Assembly: GCA_944548615.1 (NCBI GenBank)
Contig: OX155960.1
Coordinates: 16,237,986-16,301,985, forward strand
Direction: 5' to 3'
DNA: 64,000 nt
DNA from: Micropterix aruncella
Lineage: Eukaryota; Arthropoda; Insecta; Lepidoptera; Micropterigidae
Shown: piece by piece, positions 48,404-61,720 of the stretch
Layout: every line of letters starts with the position of its first letter
How positions within the stretch are numbered: position 1 is the stretch's first letter
Made by a program: the position numbers and the translations under genes
The notes under the pieces: generated by a model
What the model saw: only the letters and a program-made list of their open reading frames with translations
What the model was told of the DNA's origin: nothing
Database searches by the model: none

Positions 48404-48722
48404 GTCAGTTGGTCATCCGGTCGGTCAGTTGGTCGTTGAGTCGTTCGGTCCGTCGGTAGATCAATCGTCGACTGACCGACCAATAGACCGAACATCCGAT
48501 AGACCGACCGACTGACGGTCAGACCAAACGATAGACCGAATGACCGATAGACTGACCGACCGATCGACCGAATTTCCGACCGACCGACCGACCAATAGAC
48601 CGAACGTCCGACCGATCGACCGACCGATTGACCGACCGAAAAATCGAACGTCCGACCAACCGACCGATAGACCAACCAACCGATAGAACGAACGTCCGAC
48701 TGACCGGCCGACCGACTGAGAC
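48404..48722. repeat. Degenerate (GACC/GGTC)n repeat with strand switch
   Basis: From 48404 to about 48468 the plus strand is GGTC/GGTT rich (GTCGGTCAGTTGGTC); from about 48470 to 48718 it is GACC rich (GACCGACCGACCGACC, GATAGACCGA). The switch makes a hairpin with a 60-bp left arm. Reads as Ser-Val-Gly-Arg repeats on the minus strand in all frames, which is a composition artefact. 48170-48400 is unremarkable apart from a small inverted repeat (TTAATCATGACTAATT / AATTAATTAGTC). Confidence 0.9.
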
Positions 48723-48829
48723 ATGCAAGTGGCGCTGATAACATGCCCGGTGAAACTAATAGCAATTTTCCTTGGTCATCTATAATAACATTGATAATAA
48801 ATATTTTTTATAAAGGACTGATTGATTAT

Positions 48830-49440
48830 AAAAAGCCAATAGAGCATTCAATGATAACATAAAACCATTCAATAATTGGTCCTATTTATCGCATTTATAC
48901 ATAGGCAGATTACATCACAGAAATAATAGAATGAGATAGAATTTCCATGTACCCCCACGGCCTTCCCGCCAATTCAACTTATTTCATCTACCTCAAGTAA
49001 GCACAAACTACGCCCAAAATAATTACATTTATCGAGTATCTCATTTCTGCAATACCAAGCTAAGCGAAATTGACCTGTTTAATACAACTGCGACTGCGCT
49101 CAAGACTCTTATTCCGGGTCTTCTGAATGGCAATATTCAAGGACGAGTGAAATAATGATATTATATTTTTTTCTTCTTTCTTTTCTTTCTTCAATATTAA
49201 AATAAACCACAAAATTTCCGTAATAATAAAATAATAAAATAAAATATTATTAAAACAAAATTGATATCTTTAATTCCCCTCCACTTCCTCCTATACCATT
49301 CCTAGACGACTGTATATTTTTACTATCTTTAAGTGGAAACTTTTAACTGGCATTGTAGTCTATAAATAAAATTCAGATATTTCTCCTGTAATAGCTGTAA
49401 GTTTCCTTAATAATAATAATTTTTAAAAAAATAAGTCTAT
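48830..49440 (+). pseudogene. LINE ORF2 end and 3' UTR, relative of the intact LINE
   Basis: A plus-strand frame ending at TAA near 49155 contains FHLPQVSTNYAQNNYIYRVS, IDLFNTTATALKTLIPGLLN. It parallels the end of the intact ORF2 (FYLPRVNTNYGQNMYFYRAL, VDIFNLSSNTCFEEIRN). The 3' UTRs also match (GTGGAAACTTTTAACTGGCA, GCTGTAAGTTTCCTTAATAA against GTGAAAACTTTTAATTGGCC, GCTGTAAGTTTTCTGAAAAA). It lacks the TA tract. 5' truncated near 48830, with an AAT/A tail at 49405-49440. Confidence 0.75.
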
Positions 49441-49443
49441 CTG

Positions 49444-49762
49444 AAGAAAAAAGTGGATAATTATTACGTATCTTACCGTAAAATCTGTATACCAAATTGA
49501 TATATTTATCTAAATAAAAGGAGGTCTCATAAATTTCGGAGGTCTCATGTCCACATTTTATTCATTGTTCAAGTGTAGATATTGGGCCCGATTTCGTTTC
49601 TTGAGAAAAAAGTGGATAATTATTACGTATCTTACCGTAAAATCTGTATACCAAATTGATATATTTATCTAAATAAAAGGAGGTCTCATAAATTTCGGAG
49701 GTCTCATGTCCACATTTTATTCATTGTTCAAGTGTAGATATTGGGCCCGATTTCGTTTCTTT
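49444..49762. repeat. Tandem duplication, 2 x 159 bp
   Basis: AAAAAAGTGGATAATTATTA at about 49447 and 49606 begins two units that appear identical through AGGAGGTCTCATAAATTTCG to CCCGATTTCGTTTCTT. Recent local duplication. Begins exactly at the tail of the LINE fragment before it. Confidence 0.95.
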
Positions 49763-49779
49763 GTGATCTAAAATATAAA

Positions 49780-49985
49780 ATTAGTTCGTCGTAGAACGAG
49801 ACAGAGCAAAATATGAAATGAACGATCTTCGATTTTCCACCCGAATAAGTTTAAACACATCTCGTGCGATTAGTTTCAGATGCTTTATTTTCGGTGGGTA
49901 TTTTTAATGCGAAAAAGTGGCAACGGTTCATTTGAAATTCCGCTATAACGTATTGCTCTGTCTCGTTCATATGAATTAATTTCTG
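49780..49985. repeat. Short inverted repeat (GAACGAGACAGAGCAA)
   Basis: GAACGAGACAGAGCAAAATA near 49795 is mirrored by ATTGCTCTGTCTCGTTC near 49953, about 150 bp apart. There is no coding content. It could be a small inverted-repeat element or a pair of binding sites; 50000-50500 is otherwise featureless apart from an AAAT run at 50068-50083. Confidence 0.5.
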
Positions 49986-50529
49986 ATTTCATTTCACCAA
50001 GAAACGCAATCGAGACCGTTACCTACGTTTCGCACTACGCTTGTTGCAAACTCTGTACACTGCCATAATAAATAAATAAATAAAAATCGCTATCGTATTA
50101 TCCCAGTCTCCGCATTTAAGGCTGATCCAATTCTTCGCCATCGTATCCAATCCAATGCGTCTTTTACTTTCTTTTTCCGTTCACCAATTTACTTTCCGCC
50201 CATTGGTCGAGGAAATGATGCTGTAGAGATGAATCTTTCGCACACAATGGGTCCGTACGCGCTCTTCCACTCTCCGAGCAATCTCCACCAATTACCCTTC
50301 TAAGACAATCGCAAAATGACCGACTAAAACATTCTGGAGAAATTCAATGCGAAATCCGTTCACCTTATAAACCAGCTGAATGGATTGTGAACCAGATGGG
50401 ACTTTCTTTAAATTGTGGACAATGGGTCATTTTATCAGATGGTGCTATTATTTAATATGAATTGTTATCTTTATTTTTATTGTCTAAATTGATCTAGATT
50501 TAGATTCTAAATTGACAGATTCGATCGAC

Positions 50530-51175
50530 AATGACTGTTCGCTAAACAATGTCACAAAAGTCCTTTGGATATTTGAGCTATAAGCTCTTTAACCAGCTAC
50601 CACTCTCCACAAGAAAGATGGAAACAAAGGTGTTTAAAAGATTTATTAAACAAAAGCTACACATGCTTTCTATAAGCTGGGTGATTTTTTTGAGCATGCC
50701 AATTCCTTCAAATGGGAATAACATTAATATGTAACTTTCAGGTACCTCATTTTAGTTCTTATTGTTTAATAATAATATTATGAATTTAATGTTTAATATG
50801 TAGACTACAATGTGTAATGTAACATACCTGATCATATACATACGTTGTTCTTTTCAATTTTGTTTTGTGTGCTATTGTGTGATTATTTTTTGTATAAAGT
50901 GCTTGATGACTATTAATATTCTTATAATAATTATCTATTTTATATGTATACTCATGTACATGGATTCAGCTCTATTTTTTTAAAATTTTATTTGTCTGCC
51001 GTGTAAAGCCGACTTTAGTCAACGCTATTGTCGAATTAATATTTATGCTTTAATCGTTTTATATCTACATTTAAACTGACGAATTCTAATATGCGATAAT
51101 TAGCTTTAATTCATAATTCATGCTTTTATTGTATATTCTGAATAAATAAATTGAATACTGAATACTGAATGAAAA
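50530..51175 (+). pseudogene. LINE ORF2 tail and 3' UTR
   Basis: The frame 50549-50734 (from MSQKSFGYLSYKLFNQLPLS to TKVFKRFIKQKL) fits the last residues of a LINE ORF2 ('s..Y.g.klFN.LP......F...lK..L'). A 440-bp AT-rich 3' UTR ends in TTGAATACTGAATACTGAAT (51152-51172), a short repeated tail typical of some LINE groups. Confidence 0.6.
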
Positions 51176-52426
51176 CCATTTGTCTGCATTAAAAGATTAA
51201 TATATTTTATAAAATATATACAAATCTGTATAGCAATACTTATTTTCTATATATCTATGCTGGCTAGTAATGGGCCGAGATTATATTTACTTTTGTGAAG
51301 ATTTTGTTTGTAAATAAATATAGAATAATATAAAAAATCAAATATCAAGGATAAAAATAATACACACATAATAATATACAGATGAGAAATAGGACATTTT
51401 TATTTCATGACATTCGGAACCTAAAGAATATGGAAAAGGAAATAAACATCGCCATCTAACGTATAGTTGCTAAAGTAAGCTGAATTGACGCGAAACTTTT
51501 TGTTTACTTTCTGTCACACGTCATATCATGTTTTCTCCAAGACCTTGTTGACATTCTTGATCGTATATAGATTGAATGAGCAAGGCACCGCAACTTAATT
51601 CAATTATTCCAAAGAAATATTATTTGTACATAAATCAGAAGTATGTGTCCGTTTATTTTTGAAACATTACTGTCAATAAAGTGACCGTCGATTTCGACGG
51701 GTTTTAGCTACTTATTTTATTTTTTTATATATTACAATTAAATTTAAATAATATATGTAAATTAATATTTAAAAAATAAAAATTAAATTATTCAAAATAA
51801 AATAATACCTCAAATTCGATCCAAAATAAAATCAAATAACTAAATAGTTTAAAAAAAATGTTATCTTTAAATTATTGTTAATTAATATCAAACAATAAAA
51901 CAATTATAATAATATCTCTAAATCAATGCAAATGAATATCAAATTGTAATTTTGGAATTTCAATCAATCAGGAATGAAACTTCGAACATAATTTTGTCTC
52001 ATGACTGATCAACTAATAAAATAATTTCAATCAAAATAAAATATTGGGTATTATTAAAATATTAATCAAAACAAATTTAAAAATGTCAGGATTAATATTC
52101 ATTTGTTTTCGTTTCAATACAGGTAATGTTAATTAAATTGCATTTTATGCATTATTGATGAATTGATGGAATAAAATTTCTATGTATTTTAAAACTGATT
52201 TTAATTATGGACGGAAGAATGAATGAACAGTTTATGTATAAAATTTATTGAGTTTTAAATGAAAAATAGTAAATGTATACCAGCAATAATATGAAAAAAT
52301 ATTCATTTCTTTTTATATTAATTATTGTCATAATTCATTATTTTATGAGTAGTAGCTTTTTCGGAAATATAGATATTTGGTCATATTTAGATCATCTTCC
52401 CGTGTCTATTTATACGAGTATATAAT
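51176..52426. other. AT-rich, no recognised gene
   Basis: No coding frame above background. Around 51680 an inverted GTCGATTTCGAC stands alone. 51730-52080 is extremely AT-rich. Confidence 0.35.
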
Positions 52427-53155
52427 ACTAGCTGACCCGTGCCCACTTCGTTGGGCGTTAAAACTTTTTGTGATGAAAATATGAGTGTGATTCGGTTAGT
52501 ACTGAGTGCTATGATTTATTTCCTGACTGCCAAAAGAAGGGTTATATTTTTACTGCATATATATGTATTTGCATGCCAATATGACTATATTATCATTATT
52601 TGTGAGTATCTTCTTGTGAGTGTCTTATTTGTGAGTGTCTTATCTCTTTAACCATTTATGCAGTAAAAGGGAAATTATATGCAGTAAAATGGAAAAGTCT
52701 TGAGACGATAAATCTACTTATTTTGATATGAATTCATAATTGTTGATAATATGACCAATAAACATGACCTAACGATTTAAATTATTTTTTAATTTAATAA
52801 ACTACTTTTTGTGACTTAAATATAAACTTTAGACATATGCTGTTGCTGACCTTTTTTGTAGGCATTACCAAGCTCTACAACTATTCTCTAGAACTCAATC
52901 ATATATCTCTCATCGTTAGAGCTGCTTTCTTAAGAAAAGTTTTCATTCGACCGTTTTTTCTCCGACTTACTTTGCAAATCCAACTACCACGAAAAAGTCT
53001 TAATTTTTCGGATTAATATATAGCCTATGACAATAACAAATAACGTGGCTTTCTATTGGTAAAAGAATTTTCAAAATCTGTTCAGTAGATCCAGAGATTA
53101 CTTCCTACAACCTCACAAACTTTACCTCTTTATAATATTAGTATAGATATAGATT
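52427..53155 (+). mobile_element. ACTAGCTG-type element, about 730 bp
   Basis: Starts ACTAGCTGACCCGTGCCCAC and ends TTTATAATATTAGTATAGAT, with GTGGCTTTCTATTGGTAAAA and TCAGTAGATCCAGAGATTAC inside. The end matches the TTTATAATATTAGTAGGAT ends at 16.9-17.2 and 22.3 kb, and the start matches 16794 and 46380. This is the longest copy and gives the termini of the family. No protein is encoded; probably a non-autonomous RTE-type retroposon. Confidence 0.65.
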
Positions 53156-53790
53156 TAGATCATCGCTCTTTAAATCATTTTAATGCAGATACTACTCGTA
53201 TACATCAGCACTTTGTTCCTTAGAAAACAAGATTACTACACATTGTCTTACAACCTTATCGCAACGTTAGATCTGAATTTAAAAAAAACTCACGCAATGA
53301 CGAATAGCGTAGACATGATTGTTTCAACGTCATGATAGCAATGCGCATGTTGTAATTGCACTCGTTGCCTTGGTATGAAAGCAAAAAGTGGATTATTAAA
53401 GGGCAACCGGTGTTCGTCCATTTAATCTGTGCTCTAAGAGCATCTCGCTATCTATGGCAATATAAAGCTCTGTGTGAGAAACTGGACCAGTCCAGCTTAG
53501 AGTTACTACCTACCATATGAGATAAAAGAGAGTGAACGTAATGTTGTAGTTTTTATTGACGATATAAAATACTCTTAAGTTATACGATGCACAGGGCTAT
53601 GAAGATTTAACCCGATGTTAAAAAAGATTTTAATTTAACTTTTAATTATTCAACTAACACATTCTTCAATCCTATCAATGAATTTTAAAATGAGATGGGT
53701 GGATAACCAAAGTTTAAGAAATTATTGCATCTTGTAAACGATGATATTTAAATATGAAGATATTTTATAAGTTAATAGTAAAAACATATT
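53156..53790. other. No recognised feature
   Basis: Mixed sequence with short frames only. Confidence 0.3.
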
Positions 53791-53965
53791 TTCAAAAACA
53801 ATAATTTATTAAAATGCTCTGTCACGAGCCAATCTTGGGTGCAGCAGCCATGTCATAGTAAAATTTAGAATATGCTAGCATAATGGAATGCTATACAGAA
53901 TGTAGTGTTTGTGCTTTTGACCTTTGAGAAGTCCTCTCGTTGGAAGCCATCCCAACCAGACCTAT
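53791..53965 (+). repeat. Family H minisatellite unit, diverged single copy
   Basis: AAAATGCTCTGTCACGAGCC AATCTTGGGTGCAGCAGCCA ... GTAGTGTTTGTGC, related to the arrays at 54945 and 59245. Confidence 0.6.
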
Positions 53966-54033
53966 TGCTGTGAAATTTAAATCGTACTACCATAGATGTT
54001 ACGTATAATTTATAGGAATATAGTCTGTTATGG

Positions 54034-54935
54034 ATGATTTATAGGAAGCCTAATGACTACCAGTCAGAGCGTCTTTTCAAAGAATCTAAAGTCCTGGACG
54101 TCAAGCAGTTGTTTCTAAAATATGTGATAATATTTTTTCATAAATATAAAGATAGGCATGATGAAAATCAACAAAACTGCAATACTCAGAGTTCACGGAA
54201 ACAAAATTTCTTTATTCCTCGAGTGCAAACAACATTTGCACAAAGACAAGCTTTCTTCCTTGGGCCCAGGTTATATACTGACATAGAAGAGAAATGGAAA
54301 CACCTAAAGAACATTCAAGAGTTTAAATATAATATAAATAAATGGTTATTTAAATTGGGGAGGTCTAAATCCGAAAACTTGTCTTGTATAGCGTATATTA
54401 TATAATGGTTGATTTTAAAGCTTATATCGTATACATATACATAAAGTATTATGCATATAATATTAATATATCGTATGGTATTTCTTATTTTTCCCAATAT
54501 TTTTATAATTGTATTTATATAATGGTATTCTAATATAAATGTGATTATACCATAATATATTTTTATTTATTATAATCGAATTTAGGTATGTACTTCCCAT
54601 ATTATTACATAAATATGATTAGGTATACACATTGTAATATTTATGCAGATTATTATATTAAATTATATATTAAATTTTAATTAGGTACATTTACTATTTC
54701 TAAAAATAAAACGTTAGTCAATTTAGTTCTTTATAAATTAAATCGCTAATTTTAATTTTTTACTCTGACCCGCCTAGATACAGGACATTACAGTCCTAGT
54801 TAGGTGGGCACTGACCATTTGCTACATTTGCGTGTAAAATTTTTCCGAGTTACTTTATAACATTGATAATAATGTGGCTATATGTATAAAAAAAATGAAT
54901 AAAGTACTAAAAAAATAAAATAAATAAATAGATGA
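54034..54935 (+). pseudogene. LINE ORF2 C-terminal relic with complete 3' UTR and tail
   Basis: Frame to 54405: MIYRKPNDYQSERLFKESKV, VLDVKQLFLKYVI, VQTTFAQRQAFFLGPRLYTD, IQEFKYNINKWLF. It is collinear with the minus-strand relic at 31.4-32.0 kb (TYRKHPRHDSDLLF, TTFAQRQLYFIAPKVFN), so both come from one LINE family. A 520-bp 3' UTR carries CCTAGTTAGGTGGGCA (about 54797) and ends in an A-rich AAATAAATAAATA tail (54913-54931). 5' truncated. Confidence 0.7.
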
Positions 54936-54944
54936 ACGCGTATA

Positions 54945-55275
54945 TAAAATTTCCTTTCTGTGCTGTTGACTGTTGAAGATTACCATCGTTGAAAGCCAAC
55001 ACTGGGTGCAGCAGCTCTATCGCGGTGACACTTAGAATGTCATAATTGAATGCGTGATGTACAAAATGTACTGATGCCTTTGAGGAGTCCCGTCGTCGGG
55101 AGCCAACCCTGGTGCAGAAGCCATGTCATGATGAAGTTTAGAACGGGCTATCATAATTTAATGCGTATACAAAATTGGGTGTCTGTGTGGAATATTAGCT
55201 TCGTCGGGAGCCGATCATGGGTGTCTAATCAGGTCATACTCACCATAAATAAATTAATAGTTAAAAAAAAACACT
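54945..55275 (+). repeat. Family H minisatellite, about 3 units of about 100-120 bp
   Basis: Each unit has a TGAATGCGTATACAAAATTT-like start, CTGTGCTGTTGAC, GAGGAGTCCC, GTCGGGAGCCAACCCTGGTG CAG(CAG)CC and GAAGTTTAGAACGGGCTATC. Units are diverged. It is followed, as in the 59-kb array, by a segment with CATCGGAACT and GAAGTGGTTCCAATTCAG (55698-55765). Confidence 0.7.
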
Positions 55276-55299
55276 AAAAACACGCTTTTATAAATGATC

Positions 55300-55545
55300 T
55301 TAAATCGTGGTCAAAGTTCATTACAAGACCTTTCTAACAAGTCCAAACACGGCTATGATACGATATTCCATCATGGAATGCCAGTGCCTATCTTCCGGCT
55401 TCATCATCAGACCTTGAAACCTAATCGTGGTCAAAGTTCATTCCAAGACTTTTCTAACAAGACCAAACACAGCTATGATACGATGTTCCATCATGAAGTT
55501 CCACTTCATATCTTCCGACTCCATCATCAGATCAGTTCGACAGTA
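55300..55545 (+). repeat. Tandem duplication, 2 x 121 bp
   Basis: CGTGGTCAAAGTTCATT starts at 55306 and 55427. Units share CTATGATACGAT-TTCCATCATG and ATCTTCCG-CTTCATCATCAG. The composite 55294-55650 frame reads through both and is not a recognised protein. Confidence 0.85.
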
Positions 55546-55835
55546 CCATATTATTGTATTGTCATCAGAACTACATACAGCTGCCAATTTTCATGGCGCT
55601 ACGATTCTTGGAAGATGGTTAAATTAGTTTCCTTAGATTCCATAGCATAGTTAGTTACATACAGGTCGACCTAATAAAAGCGTGTTAAAAAGCATTGTCA
55701 TCGGAACTCAACCAATATGTAGGTAAAGCATAAACTTCATAGGAAGTGGTTCCAATTCAGATTGAAAGATTTGACCTCAACAAACTATCAAACTAACAAA
55801 CATTGCAATGTCAATAATAGCTTGTAAAACTCCAG

Positions 55836-56391
<556 letters not shown>

Positions 56392-56591
56392 TTTATATAT
56401 ATATATATATATATATAGACTTTTTTATTGAAAATTTTGTATTTTTACACACTTTAGGGTTTTTGGTTAGTAAAAGGGATAGAGTTGAGTACCTTAGCCG
56501 AACGTTTCGGAGCCCGTGGCTCCTTCCTCAGCGGCGAGAAGAATACTCATATATATATATATATGAGTAGAACGACGTAGAAATTCTTCTA

Positions 56592-56627
<36 letters not shown>

Positions 56628-56637
56628 TAGAAGAATA

Positions 56638-56702
<65 letters not shown>
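56392..56702. repeat. TA tracts with short ATGAGTAGAA/TTCTACTCAT hairpins
   Basis: TA tracts at 56392-56418, about 56551-56564, 56597-56623, 56640-56671 and 56675-56702. Three are bounded by ACTCAT...ATGAGT, so each TA tract is itself the loop or stem of a palindrome. Between them lies one non-repeat block (56420-56545) with AACGTTTCGGAGCCCGTGGC TCCTTCCTCAGCGGCGAGAA, unrecognised. Confidence 0.85.
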
Positions 56703-56872
56703 ATCTTTTTTTAAAGAATTCGTTTAAAGGATGACACTTTGATGAAAAAATAAAAATAATAAAAGCCACTTACATAGCTGGAAGGTTTTTCCCGGACTGG
56801 TTATTATTATTTTTATTTTTTCATCAAAGTGTCATCCTTTAAACGAATTCTTTAAAAAAGATTTTACACAAA
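56703..56872. repeat. Family B inverted pair, third hairpin (units 8 and 9)
   Basis: Arms TCTTTTTTTAAAGAATTCGT TTAAAGGATGACACTTTGAT ... (56703-56765) and their complement (56799-56868), separated by about 35 bp holding AGCCACTTACATAGCTGGAAGG. The complement of that spacer gives CCTTCCAGCTATGTAAGTGG, the donor-like site of family B. The TA tract begins 20 bp after the right arm. Confidence 0.8.
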
Positions 56873-56885
56873 ACCAATCAAATAT

Positions 56886-58400
<1,515 letters not shown>

Positions 58401-59034
58401 CATGCAACGCACCAACGAGCTGAGTGACCTTCAAGCTGTGAAAGACTTTGTCTATCTGGGCTCCATGATATGCAACGACGGAAACTGTGAAAAGGAAGTC
58501 TCACGCAGAGGCCAGATGGCATGATCGGCCATGAGCAAGCTAGAAAGGCTGTGGAAGAATCGGGGTATAAGCAAGCGGACTGAGGTCAGGCTGGTTCAAG
58601 CTAGGTTTTTCTCGATCTTTCTCTATGCATCGGAGACATGGACCCTGAAGGCTCGGATACGCACCAAAATCGATTCACTGGAGATGTGATGTTGGCGTAA
58701 AATGCTAGGAATCCCATGGACAGCACGCTGCACCAACAAATCTGTCCTGGAAGAACTCGGCATCCAAGTGAGGCTCTCCACCGTATGCATGAGAAGGGTC
58801 CTGCAGTTCTTCGGTCATGTTGCCAGAAGAAACTCAGAGAATCTGGAGAAAATGCTTTCTGGGGGTCAAGTGGAGGGAAGAAGAAGCAGAGGCAGATCAC
58901 CGGCCAGATGGAACGACCTCATCAAAGAAGTTACAAAAGGGTCAATACAATCTGCGACCCGCCATGCAGAAGACAGGTCGAAGTGGAGGAGCCTCGTAGG
59001 CAAACTATTGTCTAGTGGCCACGATCCTCAGTAA
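58401..59034 (+). pseudogene. RTE/BovB-type LINE ORF2 C-terminal third, two nonsense codons
   Basis: One frame from about 58401 to TAA at 59032 reads VKDFVYLGSMICNDGNCEKE, SAMSKLERLW, RLVQARFFSIFLYASETWTL, CWRKMLGIPWTARCTNKSVL, RRVLQFFGHVARRNSENLEK, GGQVEGRRSRGRSPARWNDL. YLGS...DG.C..EI, S-ETWT, CWRR-LRI.WT-R-TN, FGH--RR, and G-RSRGR---RW are the family signature of the C-terminal part of RTE-like LINEs. TGA codons at 58522-58524 (after MA) and 58687-58689 (where family members have Trp) make it a pseudogene. There are no frameshifts, so decay is mild. RT and endonuclease are absent (5' truncation). Confidence 0.8.
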
Positions 59035-59240
59035 TGAGGGAATGACGGAGAAGAACATCAGAATTCACAGTCGATAATTAAGTACACTTTAGGGGAATCC
59101 TCACTGGAACCTCCATCAAAATTGCTATGCCTAGTCGTTGCTTTAGTGCTCCTTTGAGGTTGCACTCAATCTAGAGAATTTTCGTCGTCTTTGATAAAAT
59201 GATTGTGCCCTTTAGTCGAAAATAATAAGTTAATAGTAAA
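59035..59240. other. Probable RTE-type 3' end and spacer
   Basis: Short sequence after the stop codon; RTE elements have very short 3' UTRs. No tail repeat was identified. Confidence 0.3.
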
Positions 59241-59244
59241 CATA

Positions 59245-59760
59245 CATTTTTAAAAAGAAGCTTTTCTTAAAATGCTTTATCCCGAGCCAACCCTGGGTGC
59301 AGCAGCCATGACATAGTGGAACTTAGAACGGGCTCTCATTATTGAATGCTTTACAGAATTTCGTGTTTGTGCTGTTGACCGTTAAGGGGTCACCTCGTTG
59401 AAAGCCATCCTTGGGTGCATCATTTTTATCGCGGTGAAACTTAGAACGGGCTATTATAATTGATTGCGTATACAAAATTTCGTTTCTGTCCTGTTGTCCG
59501 TTGAGGAGTCCCATGCCATGGTAAAATTTATAACGAGCTATCATAATTGGATGCGTATACAAATTTATGAGTCTGTGCTGTTAAACGTGGAAGAGTATCC
59601 TCGTCGGGAGCTGATTCTGGGTAAAAATCAGGTCATGCTCACTATAAAAATGCGTCATCGGAACTGAAGCAACATGTAAAATTTTGACTTCATAGAGGAA
59701 GTGGTTCTAATTCAGCATGCAAGATTCGACTTAAACAAACTAACACACATTACAGAGTAA
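59245..59760 (+). repeat. Family H minisatellite, about 4 units, with its 3' segment
   Basis: Units around GAGCCAACCCTGGGTGCAGC AGCCATG, GTGGAACTTAGAACGGGCTC, TGAATGCTTTACAGAATTTC and GTGCTGTTGACCGTTAAGG. After the last unit comes ATCGGAACTGAAGCAACATG ... GGAAGTGGTTCTAATTCAGC ... AAACAAACTAACACACATTA, matching 55698-55800. Arrays plus the shared 3' segment suggest one mobile family with an internal minisatellite. Confidence 0.7.
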
Positions 59761-59990
59761 ATAAAAGCTTTTAAAAACCCAGTCGCCAGCTGTCTGTGTC
59801 TGTCGTTTGCTTGCCTGTCGCTATTTCAAGGGATTTTTTTGAAAGCTTACTTTATCAGTGGGTATTGTTGTAATACCTCACTTAACGACGCCGGTACATT
59901 CACGGAGGGAAAATCGCGCCAATCGTCTTATCAAAAATACATATAAATGGTTAAAATTTAAACTAAAAATCGGCCAAATCGATATTGTTA
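59761..59990. other. No recognised feature
   Basis: Contains GTCTGTGTCTGTCGTTTG; nothing else. Confidence 0.3.
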
Positions 59991-59994
59991 ACAA

Positions 59995-60350
59995 AATTGT
60001 AGATTAACTCGCGGTAAGGCGATGAACTCTTACGGGTTGTCGGTCGGTCTATTTAGACATTGGATTGTCTTTTGTCCGCTAAGTTTTTCACGTTCGCTCC
60101 ATAGCAGAAAGAACGACCTGTTTCTGTTATAACTCCCTGGGGTGACGGGTTAGCCATTTGGGTTTGACACCATCAGTTAACTGAACTACCTACCTAAATC
60201 CAAATCCGATTTTTTTTACTTATACTTTCATACAACCCGGCATACCAATTAACGCAAATTTGTACTGTCAGAACAACTTAATACTAGACTGATAGAAAGA
60301 CCAATATAACCCTGGTGTGACGGGTTCGCCAGTTATGTTTGACACCCACA
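59995..60350 (+). repeat. Family A 3' ends (two)
   Basis: 59998-60180: TCGCGGTAAGGCGATGAACT CTTACGGGTTG ... CTCCCTGGGGTGACGGGTTA GCC, the 3' third of family A. A second shorter end at 60300-60350: CCTGGTGTGACGGGTTCGCC AGTTATGTTTGACACCCACA. Both have the GGTGACGGGTTCGCC-(10)-TTTGACA terminus. 60351-60589 is unrecognised. Confidence 0.6.
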
Positions 60351-60589
60351 GTTGTCCTTGCGGAACAACACATAATACAACCAATATAAAAAGATACAAG
60401 GTTGCTGGAAGTGACTGCGTTTCTTTCAAAATAATTAAAGATTTGTTAGTTTTTAGTCTCATACGTGATCTACTTATGTTTAAAAAAGGTGTAGGTCTAG
60501 AGATTCTCGTTCTTCTTGTTCTTTCTGTACTAGACTATGGTGACTGAGATACTTTACTCAACTTAGACATCCTACTAAATGGTTGGCTA

Positions 60590-60975
60590 GAATACATTGG
60601 AGTGTTATGTGTTCAGGGTTCATCTATGTATGTTTTCCGTGTCTTAAGTCCCCCACAACTTCTAAACGCTCTAATTGATTTAGAAGTATTTGGTGTTGTT
60701 AGAATCGTTATGTCATCACGAGCATCATAGGTGCCTTAACTGTCTAAATATCAAGTAAATAATTGTCTAAATGTCCAAATCTCTATAAATTAAGATAAAC
60801 ATATCCTGTTAAGTGTTGAATGAAATGTCTGATTGAGTATATTCCGAAAATATACATGTATCTCATAAAAATATCACAAATATTTCATAAAAAACCGTAA
60901 TAACAATAATTATAAATACAGTAGTTCCCATTTTGTAACGGCAGTCGTGTTTAATATTTCGTTTCATTAAAGTAT
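60590..60975 (-). repeat. Family I dispersed repeat, reverse copy
   Basis: Reverse complement of 10022-10385: TTCAGGGTTCATCTATGTAT, AGAAGTATTTGGTGTTGTTA GAATCGT, CAAGTAAATAATTGTCTAAA TG, TGATTGAGTATATTC and GTAACGGCAGTCGTGTTTAA. It lacks the tandem minisatellite found beside the other copy. Confidence 0.65.
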
Positions 60976-60989
60976 TTCTTCTTTCTGAA

Positions 60990-61500
60990 TATTACTAAAA
61001 AAACAGAAAAACGTTTGTATGGTAACACCGTGTCACGGTCAAAAATGCGGGCACCGGAAGGAGATGGAAAGGCCGCATCTTCCGCGAGGGAAATGCAGTT
61101 GCCAGCAAGCAGCTAGTTGCCGTCGCGCAGCCGATGAGATAGCACGTTCTCGCCGAGGGTTTTATGCGTACAGACATCGAACAGACCGCGATCGCAGTAA
61201 ACGAAAAAAAGCTTTGAGCTTTTCCTGACTCGCTTGTTTTCTATTCATTTTAATTTATTCTACCAATAGAAAAATTGTGCTTTTTTTGTATTTTAAGTGA
61301 AATATTAGTGCAGTTTTTGAGTTTGAATGGATTTGGATTTTTCTATGGATTAAATAATCGCGATTTTGAAAGGTATGCCTGTTTTACATGTGTTATACTT
61401 GTAAATATATAGCTAGTAGTGCAAAATGTAAGTAAGTATGTAGTGAGTTGCTTCACGCGGTAAGATCCGTTAGTCGTAATACAACCGCTCTACTTTCGTT
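60990..61500 (+). other. CpG-rich patch (61020-61210); possible promoter or repeat fragment
   Basis: GGGCACCGGAAGGAGATGG, TTGCCGTCGCGCAGCCGATG and AACAGACCGCGATCGCAGTA stand out from AT-rich neighbours. Part of it (61020-61110) resembles 58050-58130, which favours a repeat over a host promoter. No exon can be supported. Confidence 0.3.
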
Positions 61501-61509
61501 TTTTTAAAT

Positions 61510-61720
61510 TAAAATATCATTAAGGTTTAATACTTTATTCATTTCATTTTTGTACATTTAGCCCCATTGTTATCAATGTTATAAGTAGATCGGAAAAATT
61601 GAACACCGAAATGCAGCTAATGCTCATTGCCCACCTAACTAGGACTAAACTGTCCCGTATCTAGGCGAGTCAGAGTAATTAAAATAAGTAATACAACTTA
61701 TGTAACAATTAGCCCAATTA
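61510..61720 (-). mobile_element. LINE 3' UTR fragment, minus strand
   Basis: The reverse complement matches the 3' UTR at 54760-54870: TTACTCTGACTCGCCTAGAT ACGGGACAGTTTAGTCCTAG TTAGGTGGGCA and ATAACATTGATAACAATG. No coding part remains. It ends at T-rich sequence near 61500-61510, which is its tail. Confidence 0.6.

Noticed and set aside
48400..48765. Ser-Val-Gly-Arg repeat proteins on the minus strand
   Set aside because: All three frames give similar repeats because the DNA is a degenerate GACC tetranucleotide; no conserved start or domain.
58522..58689. TGA codons in the RTE-type relic as selenocysteine or recoding sites
   Set aside because: One replaces the Trp expected in the family and the other a residue expected to be Lys-like; the copy is 5' truncated, so simple nonsense decay explains them.
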